From: Maribacter algicola
GTDB taxonomy: Bacteria > Bacteroidota > Bacteroidia > Flavobacteriales > Flavobacteriaceae
NCBI RefSeq assembly: GCF_003933245.1
Contig: NZ_QUSX01000001.1
Coordinates: forward strand, 186,001 to 250,000
DNA: 64,000 nucleotides
Reading direction: 5' to 3'
A program made the position numbers and the translations under genes. Numbering within the stretch: position 1 is the first letter of the stretch; every line of letters begins with the position of its first letter. Shown in pieces: positions 1-7,208 of this stretch. Below the pieces are notes generated by a model, which was not told the DNA's origin, did no database searches, and was given only the letters and a program-made list of their open reading frames with translations.

Positions 1-1
1 C

Positions 2-340
2 GATGACTTTAACACGCCGATACTTATTGCCAAACTATTTGATGCCGTCAAGCACATAAACCTCATTAAAGAAGGTTCAGAGACACTTATTCAAGACGAT
101 AAGGAAATGCTTCTTGAGACCATGCAAAATTTCGTTTTTGACATATTGGGATTGGAGGACAAACAAAGTTCCAGTGCGGATTCTGAAAAACTAAGCGGTG
201 TCGTAGAATTGTTGATTCAACTTAGAAAAGAGGCAAGGGAAAACAAGGATTTTGCTACTTCGGATAAAATAAGAGATCAATTGGCAGCGTTGGGCATTCA
301 GCTCAAAGACGGCAAAGAGGGAACTACCTATAGTTTATAA
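2..340 (+). CDS. cysS: Cysteinyl-tRNA synthetase, C-terminal part (5' end outside window)
   Basis: The frame is open from base 2 and reads [15 protein letters not shown] before the first internal Met, which is the conserved start of the CysRS anticodon-binding DALR region. The rest is a charged helical tail with the family's [17 protein letters not shown] motif. CysRS charges tRNA-Cys with cysteine in the cytoplasm. Only about 112 C-terminal residues lie in the window; the HIGH/KMSKS catalytic core lies upstream. It converges on the AraC gene with only 6 bases between the stop codons and no visible terminator. Confidence 0.93.
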   Translation, partial: DDFNTPILIAKLFDAVKHINLIKEGSETLIQDDKEMLLETMQNFVFDILGLEDKQSSSADSEKLSGVVELLIQLRKEARENKDFATSDKIRDQLAALGIQLKDGKEGTTYSL

Positions 341-346
341 CCGCAC

Positions 347-1264
347 TTAGTACCGTATCGTTTTTAGCTGCGATTGGTACTCACCCGGGGAGAGCTGCTG
401 CCTGTGTTTGAACACGCGATTAAAATAAGACCTACTTTCAAATCCACATTGCATGTAAACATCCTTGATATTCAATCCAGGATCCTGCAATAATCCAGTG
501 GCCAGTTTAATCCGTTCGTTATTGATGAACTCGATGGGCGAAATTCCCAGCTCATTTTTAAAGATCCTGTGAAAATGGGACTGGCTCATACAGGCCTTTT
601 TGCTTAAATCCTCAACGTTCAAAGGTTCATGTAGATTTTCGCGTATGTACCTTATTACAAATGAAAGTCGATTATTACTGTTTATGGCTATCTGTGAGCT
701 GGTATATATTTTACGCTCGTTGGTCTGTAAAATCCGTATGATAAGTTCACGAAGCATATTATCAACAAAGAAATCCTTGGAGGGATGGTTTTCAGAGAAA
801 AGAAAAAGTAATCTCTGTAGGATCTGAAAAATTCCTTGATCGTTCACAAAGTGGAAATTGTAATCCATTAAGCTCCATTCCTTCTCGTCATCCCTGGTCA
901 TGCTTTCGTTCATGAACTGTAGCACATTTTTGATTTTATCTTCGGATATGGCCATGGCCAAACAACGGGTTGGATTTTTGGATTTGGCCTCAGGAAAATC
1001 AATACACATGGTTTCATTAGCCGGGAGTACCAGAGACTCGCCCGGCAAAAAATCAAACGATTCATAGTCCCTAAGATGCATAACTTTTTTCCCTTCGATC
1101 ATACTAGCCAAAACAGGTTGGTTAAATTGCAACAACACTTTCTCAGCTTGTTCATGGGTTTCAAAAACATGCATGGCCGCATTTTTTAACGTATAGGAGG
1201 TTTGGTTTTCGACCATAGTTTCCAATCGTCTTCCCTCCAAAAATGTATCGGACAGCTTTAACAT
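347..1264 (-). CDS. AraC-family transcriptional regulator
   Basis: 305-residue protein with two parts. The N-terminal ~190 residues form a ligand-sensing type domain (FLPGESLVLPANE is cupin-like) and the last ~100 residues are a double helix-turn-helix AraC domain. Visible signatures are the first helix (VEDLSKKACMSQSHFHRIFK) and the second (CGFESRSYFNRVFKHRQQLSP). It is divergent from an aldehyde dehydrogenase-DUF779 pair. By position I infer that it controls that pair in response to an alcohol or aldehyde. The shared 205-base intergenic region carries a perfect inverted repeat. Confidence 0.9.
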   Translation of the reverse strand: MLKLSDTFLEGRRLETMVENQTSYTLKNAAMHVFETHEQAEKVLLQFNQPVLASMIEGKKVMHLRDYESFDFLPGESLVLPANETMCIDFPEAKSKNPTRCLAMAISEDKIKNVLQFMNESMTRDDEKEWSLMDYNFHFVNDQGIFQILQRLLFLFSENHPSKDFFVDNMLRELIIRILQTNERKIYTSSQIAINSNNRLSFVIRYIRENLHEPLNVEDLSKKACMSQSHFHRIFKNELGISPIEFINNERIKLATGLLQDPGLNIKDVYMQCGFESRSYFNRVFKHRQQLSPGEYQSQLKTIRY

Positions 1265-1320
1265 TTCTTAATAATATCAATCATGCAATATGGAATATAC
1301 AAAATTTTATATCTAAATAA

Positions 1321-1341
1321 ATCATTATAACAAATAATGAT
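1321..1341. promoter_or_regulatory. Perfect inverted repeat in the araC/ALDH divergent region (operator candidate)
   Basis: ATCATTAT, a five-base spacer AACAA, then ATAATGAT make an exact 8-base inverted repeat. It lies 57 bases before the AraC start and 129 bases before the aldehyde dehydrogenase start. It could be a binding site for the AraC protein or another dimeric regulator. The AT-rich content makes chance symmetry possible. Confidence 0.4.
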
Positions 1342-1469
1342 AGGATTGTTCATGTTATTCATAGAATTCGTCAGACCATTGCACTTTTCAATATGTAATT
1401 TTAGAGGAATCTTTTATAAAGAACTGAAAAACAAAGAACTAATTTTTAATTTTTTAAAACAGTTAAGAT

Positions 1470-2993
1470 ATGAGCAACACTGCAACCGTGGCGCAAGACG
1501 TGCTACAAAAACCGACATTCAAAAATCAATATGAGAATTTCATAGGAGGAAAATGGACGGCACCCGTAAAGGGGGAGTATTTTGAAAACACCTCTCCGGT
1601 AGACGGAAAATCCTTTACAAGGATTCCCAGATCTACGGCAGAGGATATAGAAAAGGCTATTGATGCGGCATGGGAAGCAGCACCTTCATGGAACAATTCA
1701 TCGGCAACAGAACGAAGCAATATGCTTTTGAAAATAGCCGATGTAATGGAAAAAAATCTGGAGATACTGGCGAGAGCCGAAACATGGGACAACGGAAAAG
1801 CAATTAGGGAAACAAGAGCTGCAGATTTACCATTGGCCATAGACCATTTTAGATATTTTGCCGGGGTTATCAGGGCCGAAGAAGGATCCGTAAGTGAATT
1901 GGACAGTAATACCGTTGCCTTAAACGTTACCGAGCCTTTGGGAGTAGTTGGACAGATCATTCCTTGGAACTTCCCTATTTTGATGGCGGTATGGAAACTG
2001 GCCCCAGCATTGGCAGCAGGAAACTGTGTAGTCCTAAAGCCCGCTGAACAGACCCCTGTAGGGATTCTTATCCTTGTTGAGTTGATTCAGGATATTCTTC
2101 CCGCTGGTGTTCTTAACGTCGTTAACGGCTTTGGAGCCGAAGCAGGCAAACCCTTGGCATCAAGCTCAAGAATCAATAAGGTCGCATTCACCGGAGAGAC
2201 TACAACCGGACAATTGATTATGCAATATGCCTCCAAAAACATCACGCCCGTTACTTTGGAACTGGGCGGGAAATCTCCAAATATATTCTTCGAGAATATT
2301 ATGGACGCAGATGATGAATTCTTTGATAAATGTATCGAAGGTGCCAACATGTTCGCCCTTAACCAAGGTGAGGTCTGTACCTGTCCATCTAGAATGCTCG
2401 TACAGGAAAGTATTTTTGATGCCTTTATGGCACGTGTTATAGAAAGAACAAAAGCGATAAAAATGGGACATCCCCTAGACCCGAACACGATGATGGGAGC
2501 CCAGGCATCCAGCGACCAGTTTGAAAAAATCCTCAACTATATCCAAATTGGCAAGGAAGAGGGTTGTGAGGTGTTGACCGGTGGTGAGCAAGCCTACAAT
2601 GAAGGCTTGGAAGGTGGATTTTACATTCAGCCAACAGTGTTAAAAGGAAACAATAAAATGAGAGTGTTCCAGGAGGAAATCTTTGGACCCGTCGTTTGTG
2701 TAACCACCTTCAAGGATGAGGCCGAAGCCATTGAAATCGCCAATGATACGTTGTATGGTCTGGGGGCCGGGGTCTGGACCAGGGATACACACCAGGCCTA
2801 TACGGTTTCCAGGGCCATCAAAGCGGGTAGGGTCTGGGTAAACTGCTACCACCTTTATCCCGCACATGCCCCATTTGGTGGATATAAAAAATCCGGAATA
2901 GGCAGGGAGAACCATAAAATGATGTTGGCGCACTACAGACAGACGAAGAACATGCTTATCTCTTACGATAAGAAGCCAATGGGATTCTTTTAA
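1470..2993 (+). CDS. NAD(P)-dependent aldehyde dehydrogenase (acetaldehyde dehydrogenase/ExaC-type)
   Basis: 507 residues, the usual ALDH length. It oxidises an aldehyde to the acid with NAD(P)+ in the cytoplasm. Visible motifs are IPWNFP near 164, the general base Glu264 in TLELGGKSP, the catalytic Cys303 in EVCTCPSR and the C-terminal [12 protein letters not shown]. Best fit is the acetaldehyde/long-chain AldB-ExaC branch, which is commonly paired with DUF779 as here. The DUF779 gene follows after 10 bases, so the two are likely cotranscribed. The divergent AraC gene is the probable regulator. The substrate is inferred, not shown. Confidence 0.93.
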   Translation: MSNTATVAQDVLQKPTFKNQYENFIGGKWTAPVKGEYFENTSPVDGKSFTRIPRSTAEDIEKAIDAAWEAAPSWNNSSATERSNMLLKIADVMEKNLEILARAETWDNGKAIRETRAADLPLAIDHFRYFAGVIRAEEGSVSELDSNTVALNVTEPLGVVGQIIPWNFPILMAVWKLAPALAAGNCVVLKPAEQTPVGILILVELIQDILPAGVLNVVNGFGAEAGKPLASSSRINKVAFTGETTTGQLIMQYASKNITPVTLELGGKSPNIFFENIMDADDEFFDKCIEGANMFALNQGEVCTCPSRMLVQESIFDAFMARVIERTKAIKMGHPLDPNTMMGAQASSDQFEKILNYIQIGKEEGCEVLTGGEQAYNEGLEGGFYIQPTVLKGNNKMRVFQEEIFGPVVCVTTFKDEAEAIEIANDTLYGLGAGVWTRDTHQAYTVSRAIKAGRVWVNCYHLYPAHAPFGGYKKSGIGRENHKMMLAHYRQTKNMLISYDKKPMGFF

Positions 2994-3003
2994 AAGAAAG
3001 AAC

Positions 3004-3378
3004 ATGAAAACCAAACGGGTACTGGTAAGTGATAAAGCTGCCGAAGTTATCAGTGAGCTCAAGGAAAAACACGGTGATCTTATGTTTCACCAGAGTGGGG
3101 GTTGTTGCGACGGCTCTTCTCCTATGTGCTTTCCTAAAGGCGAATTGATGATCGATGATAACGATATTTGGTTGGGAACTATAGAGGGATGTGAATTTCA
3201 CATTTCCAAAGACCAATTTGAATATTGGAAACATACCCAACTTACCGTCGATGTAACACCCGGTAGAGGGGCAAGCTTTTCACTGGAAATACCCATGGGC
3301 ATTCGGTTTATCATAAAATCCCGACTTTATAGTCCGGAAGAGGCGGAAAATCTAGCCCCTGTTCGGGTAGGGGAGTAA
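3004..3378 (+). CDS. DUF779 family protein
   Basis: 124 residues with the DUF779 hallmarks: FHQSGGCCDGSSPMCFP near residues 28-44 and a glycine-rich VTPGRGASFSLE stretch. The Cys-Cys-Asp-Gly segment could bind metal. The biochemical role is unknown. The family is found next to acetaldehyde-type dehydrogenases, and here it starts 10 bases after one, which suggests an accessory role in aldehyde oxidation. An intrinsic terminator follows about 22 bases after the stop. Confidence 0.9.
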   Translation: MKTKRVLVSDKAAEVISELKEKHGDLMFHQSGGCCDGSSPMCFPKGELMIDDNDIWLGTIEGCEFHISKDQFEYWKHTQLTVDVTPGRGASFSLEIPMGIRFIIKSRLYSPEEAENLAPVRVGE

Positions 3379-3400
3379 TTAAAAGTATATATCATTTAAA

Positions 3401-3435
3401 AAAGGCCTGTAGAACATACGGGCCTTTCACTTTTT
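3401..3435 (+). terminator. Intrinsic terminator after DUF779 gene
   Basis: AAAGGCCTGT (3401-3410) pairs with ACGGGCCTTT (3418-3427), with one G-T pair and a 7-base loop, followed by a T-rich run at 3430-3435. It closes the aldehyde dehydrogenase operon. Confidence 0.75.
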
Positions 3436-3478
3436 CAACACGATATAATGCGTAACTTGTTCCCTCAAAATTCTGCCG

Positions 3479-3712
3479 TTGAAACTTACATTTAAAAATA
3501 TACTCATAGCTCCTTTTGTACTTTTGGTCCGTTTTTACCAACTTGTCATTTCACCTTATACTCCGGCAACTTGCAGGTACTCGCCAACATGCTCCCAATA
3601 TACCTTGGAGGCATTGAAAAAGCATGGCCTTTTTAAAGGAGGCTGGTTGTCCGTCAAAAGAATATTCAGTTGTAATCCCTGGGGAGGAAAAGGATATGAC
3701 CCCGTACCCTAA
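3479..3712 (+). CDS. yidD: YidD membrane protein insertion efficiency factor
   Basis: 77 residues matching YidD: an amphipathic/hydrophobic N-terminus, then [20 protein letters not shown] with its conserved cysteines, and the GKGYDPVP C-terminus. The family assists membrane protein insertion with YidC and SecYEG at the inner membrane. The only in-frame start that gives the family N-terminus is a TTG; the ATG at 3448 is out of frame. Unlike the classical rpmH-rnpA-yidD-yidC order, it stands just before lgt. Confidence 0.9.
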   Translation: MKLTFKNILIAPFVLLVRFYQLVISPYTPATCRYSPTCSQYTLEALKKHGLFKGGWLSVKRIFSCNPWGGKGYDPVP

Positions 3713-3801
3713 AAAATTGTACAAACTGTAAATTCGACCGGATATTTCGTAGGAGGTAATCGGTCCTATTTGCTTATATTAGCCCCTCTAAATCATCGCG
3801 C

Positions 3802-4764
3802 ATGTACTTCTTAGGAATTATTTGGAATCCCAACGAGACCCTCTTCAATTTAGGCCCCATCCAAATAAAGTATTACAATTTGCTTTGGATTATCGCTTTT
3901 GCCATTGGTTGGTATCTTATGAAGAGGATATTCGTAAATGAAAAAAAATCGGTTGAACAACTAGATTCTCTTTTTGTATATACAGTTTTAGGAACCATGC
4001 TGGGAGCCAGATTGGGGCATGTCTTTTTCTATGACTGGCCCTATTATAAAAATCATTTACTGGAAATACTTTTACCAATACGGGAGAGCGATACGGGCAG
4101 TCTTCTTTTTGGTCTTATCGATGGGTATGAGTTCACCGGTTTTACGGGATTGGCCAGCCACGGGGCAACCATTGGTATTATTATTGCCACCTATTTGTTC
4201 ACCCGAAAACATAATGGTTTCAGTATGCTTTGGATTTTTGATAGACTTACTATCCCCGTTGCTATTGGGGCTTTTTGTGTGCGTTTAGGTAACTTCTTCA
4301 ACTCTGAAATAAACGGAAAGACTGTTGACGAGTCTTTCATCTTTGCGACAAAATTCATCAGGGATTCGGACGACCTCCATCCATCAAAAGCCTTGGGAGT
4401 CACCAAGGAAAGAACGCTGAACGCGGCCTATGATGCCATTGAGAACGACCCCCAATTTTCCCAATATTTAATGGAGATTCCTTATAGACATCCTGCGCAA
4501 TTGTACGAAGGAGTATGCTATATTTTTGTTTTTATTCTATTGTATTATCTCTATTGGAAGACCGATAAAAAGAACAAACCCGGCTATCTTTTTGGGTTGT
4601 TTCTGATTCTATTGTGGACCGTTCGTTTCTTTGTGGAATTTGTAAAGAAAAGCCAAGGTGGTTTTGAAGAATCCCTAGGTTTACTATCAACGGGACAATG
4701 GTTGAGTATTCCCTTTATCCTATTAGGCTTTTATTTCATGTTCAGACCTGTAAAAACATCATAA
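3802..4764 (+). CDS. lgt: Prolipoprotein diacylglyceryl transferase
   Basis: 320 residues with several membrane segments. Lgt transfers diacylglycerol from phosphatidylglycerol to the lipobox cysteine of prolipoproteins. Visible landmarks are GARLGHVFFYDW around residues 68-79 (with the conserved GxRxGH and Tyr), SHGATIG near 121, the signature CVRLGNFFNSEINGK near 160-175 and HPAQLYE near 231. The neighbour at 4778 is itself a lipoprotein, and several more lie in this window. The protein has a Bacteroidota-type insertion of about 50 residues before HPAQLYE. Confidence 0.95.
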   Translation: MYFLGIIWNPNETLFNLGPIQIKYYNLLWIIAFAIGWYLMKRIFVNEKKSVEQLDSLFVYTVLGTMLGARLGHVFFYDWPYYKNHLLEILLPIRESDTGSLLFGLIDGYEFTGFTGLASHGATIGIIIATYLFTRKHNGFSMLWIFDRLTIPVAIGAFCVRLGNFFNSEINGKTVDESFIFATKFIRDSDDLHPSKALGVTKERTLNAAYDAIENDPQFSQYLMEIPYRHPAQLYEGVCYIFVFILLYYLYWKTDKKNKPGYLFGLFLILLWTVRFFVEFVKKSQGGFEESLGLLSTGQWLSIPFILLGFYFMFRPVKTS

Positions 4765-4777
4765 ATCGGTTACCGAT

Positions 4778-5269
4778 ATGTGCGTTTCAAAATACTTTTT
4801 GGGCATAGCGATAATTTTATTTATTGGATTGTCCTCTTGCAAGGAAGAAGCAAAGAAGGCAATCAAAACAACCCCGGTGACCTTTACGAAGGAGGGTTCT
4901 TTGAGTATCTTCAGACAAGAATCGGATTCCTTAATACAACAATTGGATATAGAAATTGCGGAAACCGATTATGAGACCCAAACCGGACTCATGTACCGAA
5001 AAAGCATGGAAACCAGCCAGGGAATGTTGTTCATTTTTCCCGATGTTGCCATGCATTCCTTTTACATGAAGAATACGGAGTTTCCCTTGGATATCATCTT
5101 CATAGGCGAAAATTTAAAAATAGCCAGCATCCAAAAAAACGCCCAACCTTATAATGAGATCGGCCTGTCTTCCAAAGTACCGGTAAAATATGTGTTGGAA
5201 GTAAATGGGGGCCTTTCAGATGCTTGGTCCCTTGAAATTGGGGACAGGATTTCGTTCATAAGACTTTAG
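4778..5269 (+). CDS. DUF192 family lipoprotein
   Basis: 163 residues. The N-terminus is a lipoprotein signal (hydrophobic IAIILFIGL followed by SSC at residues 19-21), then a DUF192 domain with the typical TQTGLMYRKSMETSQGMLF and MKNTEFPLDIIFI motifs. The function of DUF192 is unknown. The protein should be anchored in the envelope by the Lgt encoded 13 bases upstream, with which it is probably cotranscribed. Confidence 0.88.
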   Translation: MCVSKYFLGIAIILFIGLSSCKEEAKKAIKTTPVTFTKEGSLSIFRQESDSLIQQLDIEIAETDYETQTGLMYRKSMETSQGMLFIFPDVAMHSFYMKNTEFPLDIIFIGENLKIASIQKNAQPYNEIGLSSKVPVKYVLEVNGGLSDAWSLEIGDRISFIRL

Positions 5270-5272
5270 CCC

Positions 5273-5791
5273 ATGAACTACTCTATGGAAGGTGCCGAAA
5301 CGAAAAGGCTACAGTTCAGAAAATTAACTGTGGCCGATTTTGATGCATGGCTGCCCTTCCATGTAGACCCTAGATCGTCGCAGTTTTGGTCAGGCCTTCC
5401 TCAAAATCCGGTTGCTGCCTGTTCCCAACAATTTGACCGGGTTTTTGAACGCTATGAAAAAGGTCTGGGAGGAATGTTCGCCTTAATAAACAAGGACACA
5501 AAGGAACTAGTTGGCCTGTGTGGCTTGTTAATACAAAGTGTGGATGGCCAAGAAGAACTGGAAATTGGGTATTCCGTTCTCCCAACACATTGGGGGAAAG
5601 GTTTCGCCTCCGAAGCCGCCCAAAAATGCAAGGAAACCGCCTTCAAAAAAGGATGGGCAAACCATCTTATTTCCATTATCCATATTGAAAATGAACCTTC
5701 CAAAAAAGTAGCCATAAATAATGGTATGCATCTGGAAAAAAGAACGGAATACAAGAACAACCCTGTATATATCTTTAGAATAGATCGATAA
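5273..5791 (+). CDS. GNAT family N-acetyltransferase
   Basis: 172 residues of the RimJ/RimL-like Acetyltransf_3 type: TKRLQFRKLTVADFDAW at the N-terminus, ELVGLCGL, LEIGYSVLPTHWGKGFASEA (the acetyl-CoA binding loop at about 106-125) and HIENEPSKKVAINNGM. It transfers an acetyl group from acetyl-CoA to an amine; the substrate cannot be told. It starts 3 bases after the DUF192 stop and so is likely the last gene of the lgt operon. A hairpin terminator follows. Confidence 0.88.
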   Translation: MNYSMEGAETKRLQFRKLTVADFDAWLPFHVDPRSSQFWSGLPQNPVAACSQQFDRVFERYEKGLGGMFALINKDTKELVGLCGLLIQSVDGQEELEIGYSVLPTHWGKGFASEAAQKCKETAFKKGWANHLISIIHIENEPSKKVAINNGMHLEKRTEYKNNPVYIFRIDR

Positions 5792-5798
5792 TATGGAG

Positions 5799-5820
5799 CC
5801 CTCTTGGAGGGATTTTTTAT
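5799..5820 (+). terminator. Intrinsic terminator after GNAT gene
   Basis: A short stem CCCTC (5799-5803) / GAGGG (5807-5811) with a 3-base loop is followed directly by ATTTTTTAT. It is small but well placed, 8 bases after the stop. Confidence 0.6.
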
Positions 5821-5885
5821 GGCAATCTAATTACCTCAAAAAAAGAAATGTTCAATAACCAAGCTATTTACCAAATTTGAAACGC

Positions 5886-7106
5886 ATGAACCATTGGGGG
5901 ATTTTTACGGATAATCAAACCAACAAAAAAGAGCTTATTCAAAAGCTTCAAAACAATAAGTTTTTAGATATCATAAACCTGAAGGACAAAACCGGAAAAC
6001 TATTTTCCCAATTGGCCCTTAGAAAGTTCATGGAGGAAGAAGAAAAACATGGTACCAAATACATTTCAAATGCGGGTCAAGACTTAAAGACAATGTCCAG
6101 CGGGGAACAAAAAAAAGCCTTGTTATTTCATATCCTCGACCAAAAACCGGACTATATTCTATTGGACAATCCCTTTGATAATTTGGATATAGGATTTCAA
6201 AGTAGTTTGAGAGACCTTCTCATAGAAAAGTCCCGTGAAACAATTCTTGTTCAGCTGGCCAGTAGAAAGTCTGATATGCTTCCCCATATCCACAATTTTG
6301 CAAAAGTCATTGATGGCCAACTTATAGTCGTAAAGGAAACATCGCAACATGAAAACGAGGAGATGAACGTCTTTTCGGGAAACATTCCTCCTCCAATTGA
6401 CCCAATTCAATTTGATGGAAACATATTAATTTCGTTTCAAAAAGTTTCCGTCTCGTATGGCGAAAAACACGTTCTCAAGGATATTGACTGGGAAGTGAAA
6501 CCCGGAGAGTTCTGGCAACTGATCGGAAACAATGGGACGGGTAAGACAACCATTCTTTCGATGATAACCGGGGATAATCCTAAAGCTTTCGGCCAAGAAA
6601 TATACCTATTCGGAAAAAAGAAAGGTTCCGGGGAAAGTGTTTGGGACATCAAGGAAAAAATAGGCTACTTCTCCCCTGCCATGACCGATAGCTTTTCCGG
6701 AAGACATTCCGTCGAAAATATGCTAATTTCCGGGTTATTGGATTCCATTGGACTGTATATTAAACCCACCGAAATCCAAAAAAGGATTATTAAGGATTGG
6801 CTCTTACTTATTTGTTTATGGGATAGAAGAAACGTTCAATTCAACGATCTTTCCTTAGGAGAACAGCGTCTCGTTATGACCGTTCGCGCCATGGTAAAAC
6901 ATCCACCATTATTAATACTTGACGAACCCACCAGTGGTATGGACGATATCTCTGCCAATATGCTCGTGGCACTTGTCAATAAAATTGCGGAAGAGACACA
7001 GACCACCATCCTATTTGTAAGCCATAGAAAAGAACCCGGACTCAACCCCAAGAAAATCCTTGAATTAAAACAAACAGAGGAGGGTTCCATTGCCATTGTA
7101 GAATAG
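5886..7106 (+). CDS. ABC-type ATP-binding protein with two nucleotide-binding domains (ModF-like)
   Basis: 406 residues from the ATG at 5886; a TTG three codons upstream (5877) is also possible. The C-terminal half is a full ABC ATPase: Walker A GNNGTGKTT, signature LSLGEQ, Walker B LLILDEP and a switch His in FVSHR. The N-terminal half keeps a signature (MSSGEQKK) and a Walker-B-like ILLDNP, but no Walker A is visible and the catalytic Glu is Asn. No transmembrane segment is present and no permease is adjacent, so it may be a soluble regulator or chaperone-type ABC protein, like ModF. The role is unknown. Confidence 0.85.
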   Translation: MNHWGIFTDNQTNKKELIQKLQNNKFLDIINLKDKTGKLFSQLALRKFMEEEEKHGTKYISNAGQDLKTMSSGEQKKALLFHILDQKPDYILLDNPFDNLDIGFQSSLRDLLIEKSRETILVQLASRKSDMLPHIHNFAKVIDGQLIVVKETSQHENEEMNVFSGNIPPPIDPIQFDGNILISFQKVSVSYGEKHVLKDIDWEVKPGEFWQLIGNNGTGKTTILSMITGDNPKAFGQEIYLFGKKKGSGESVWDIKEKIGYFSPAMTDSFSGRHSVENMLISGLLDSIGLYIKPTEIQKRIIKDWLLLICLWDRRNVQFNDLSLGEQRLVMTVRAMVKHPPLLILDEPTSGMDDISANMLVALVNKIAEETQTTILFVSHRKEPGLNPKKILELKQTEEGSIAIVE

Positions 7107-7151
7107 AACCTGATAGGTTTTAAACAAAGAGCTCACCCTAAAAGAACCCAC

Positions 7152-7184
7152 AAAAAAAAGTCGCTATGATAACATAACGACTTT
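7152..7184 (-). terminator. Intrinsic terminator of secDF
   Basis: AAAGTCGCTATG (7157-7168) pairs with CATAACGACTTT (7173-7184) over 12 positions with one G-T pair and a short loop. On the minus strand it ends in eight Ts. It lies about 25 bases after the secDF stop. Confidence 0.85.
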
Positions 7185-7208
7185 CCTGAGTTAGTATTAA
7201 ACCAATTT

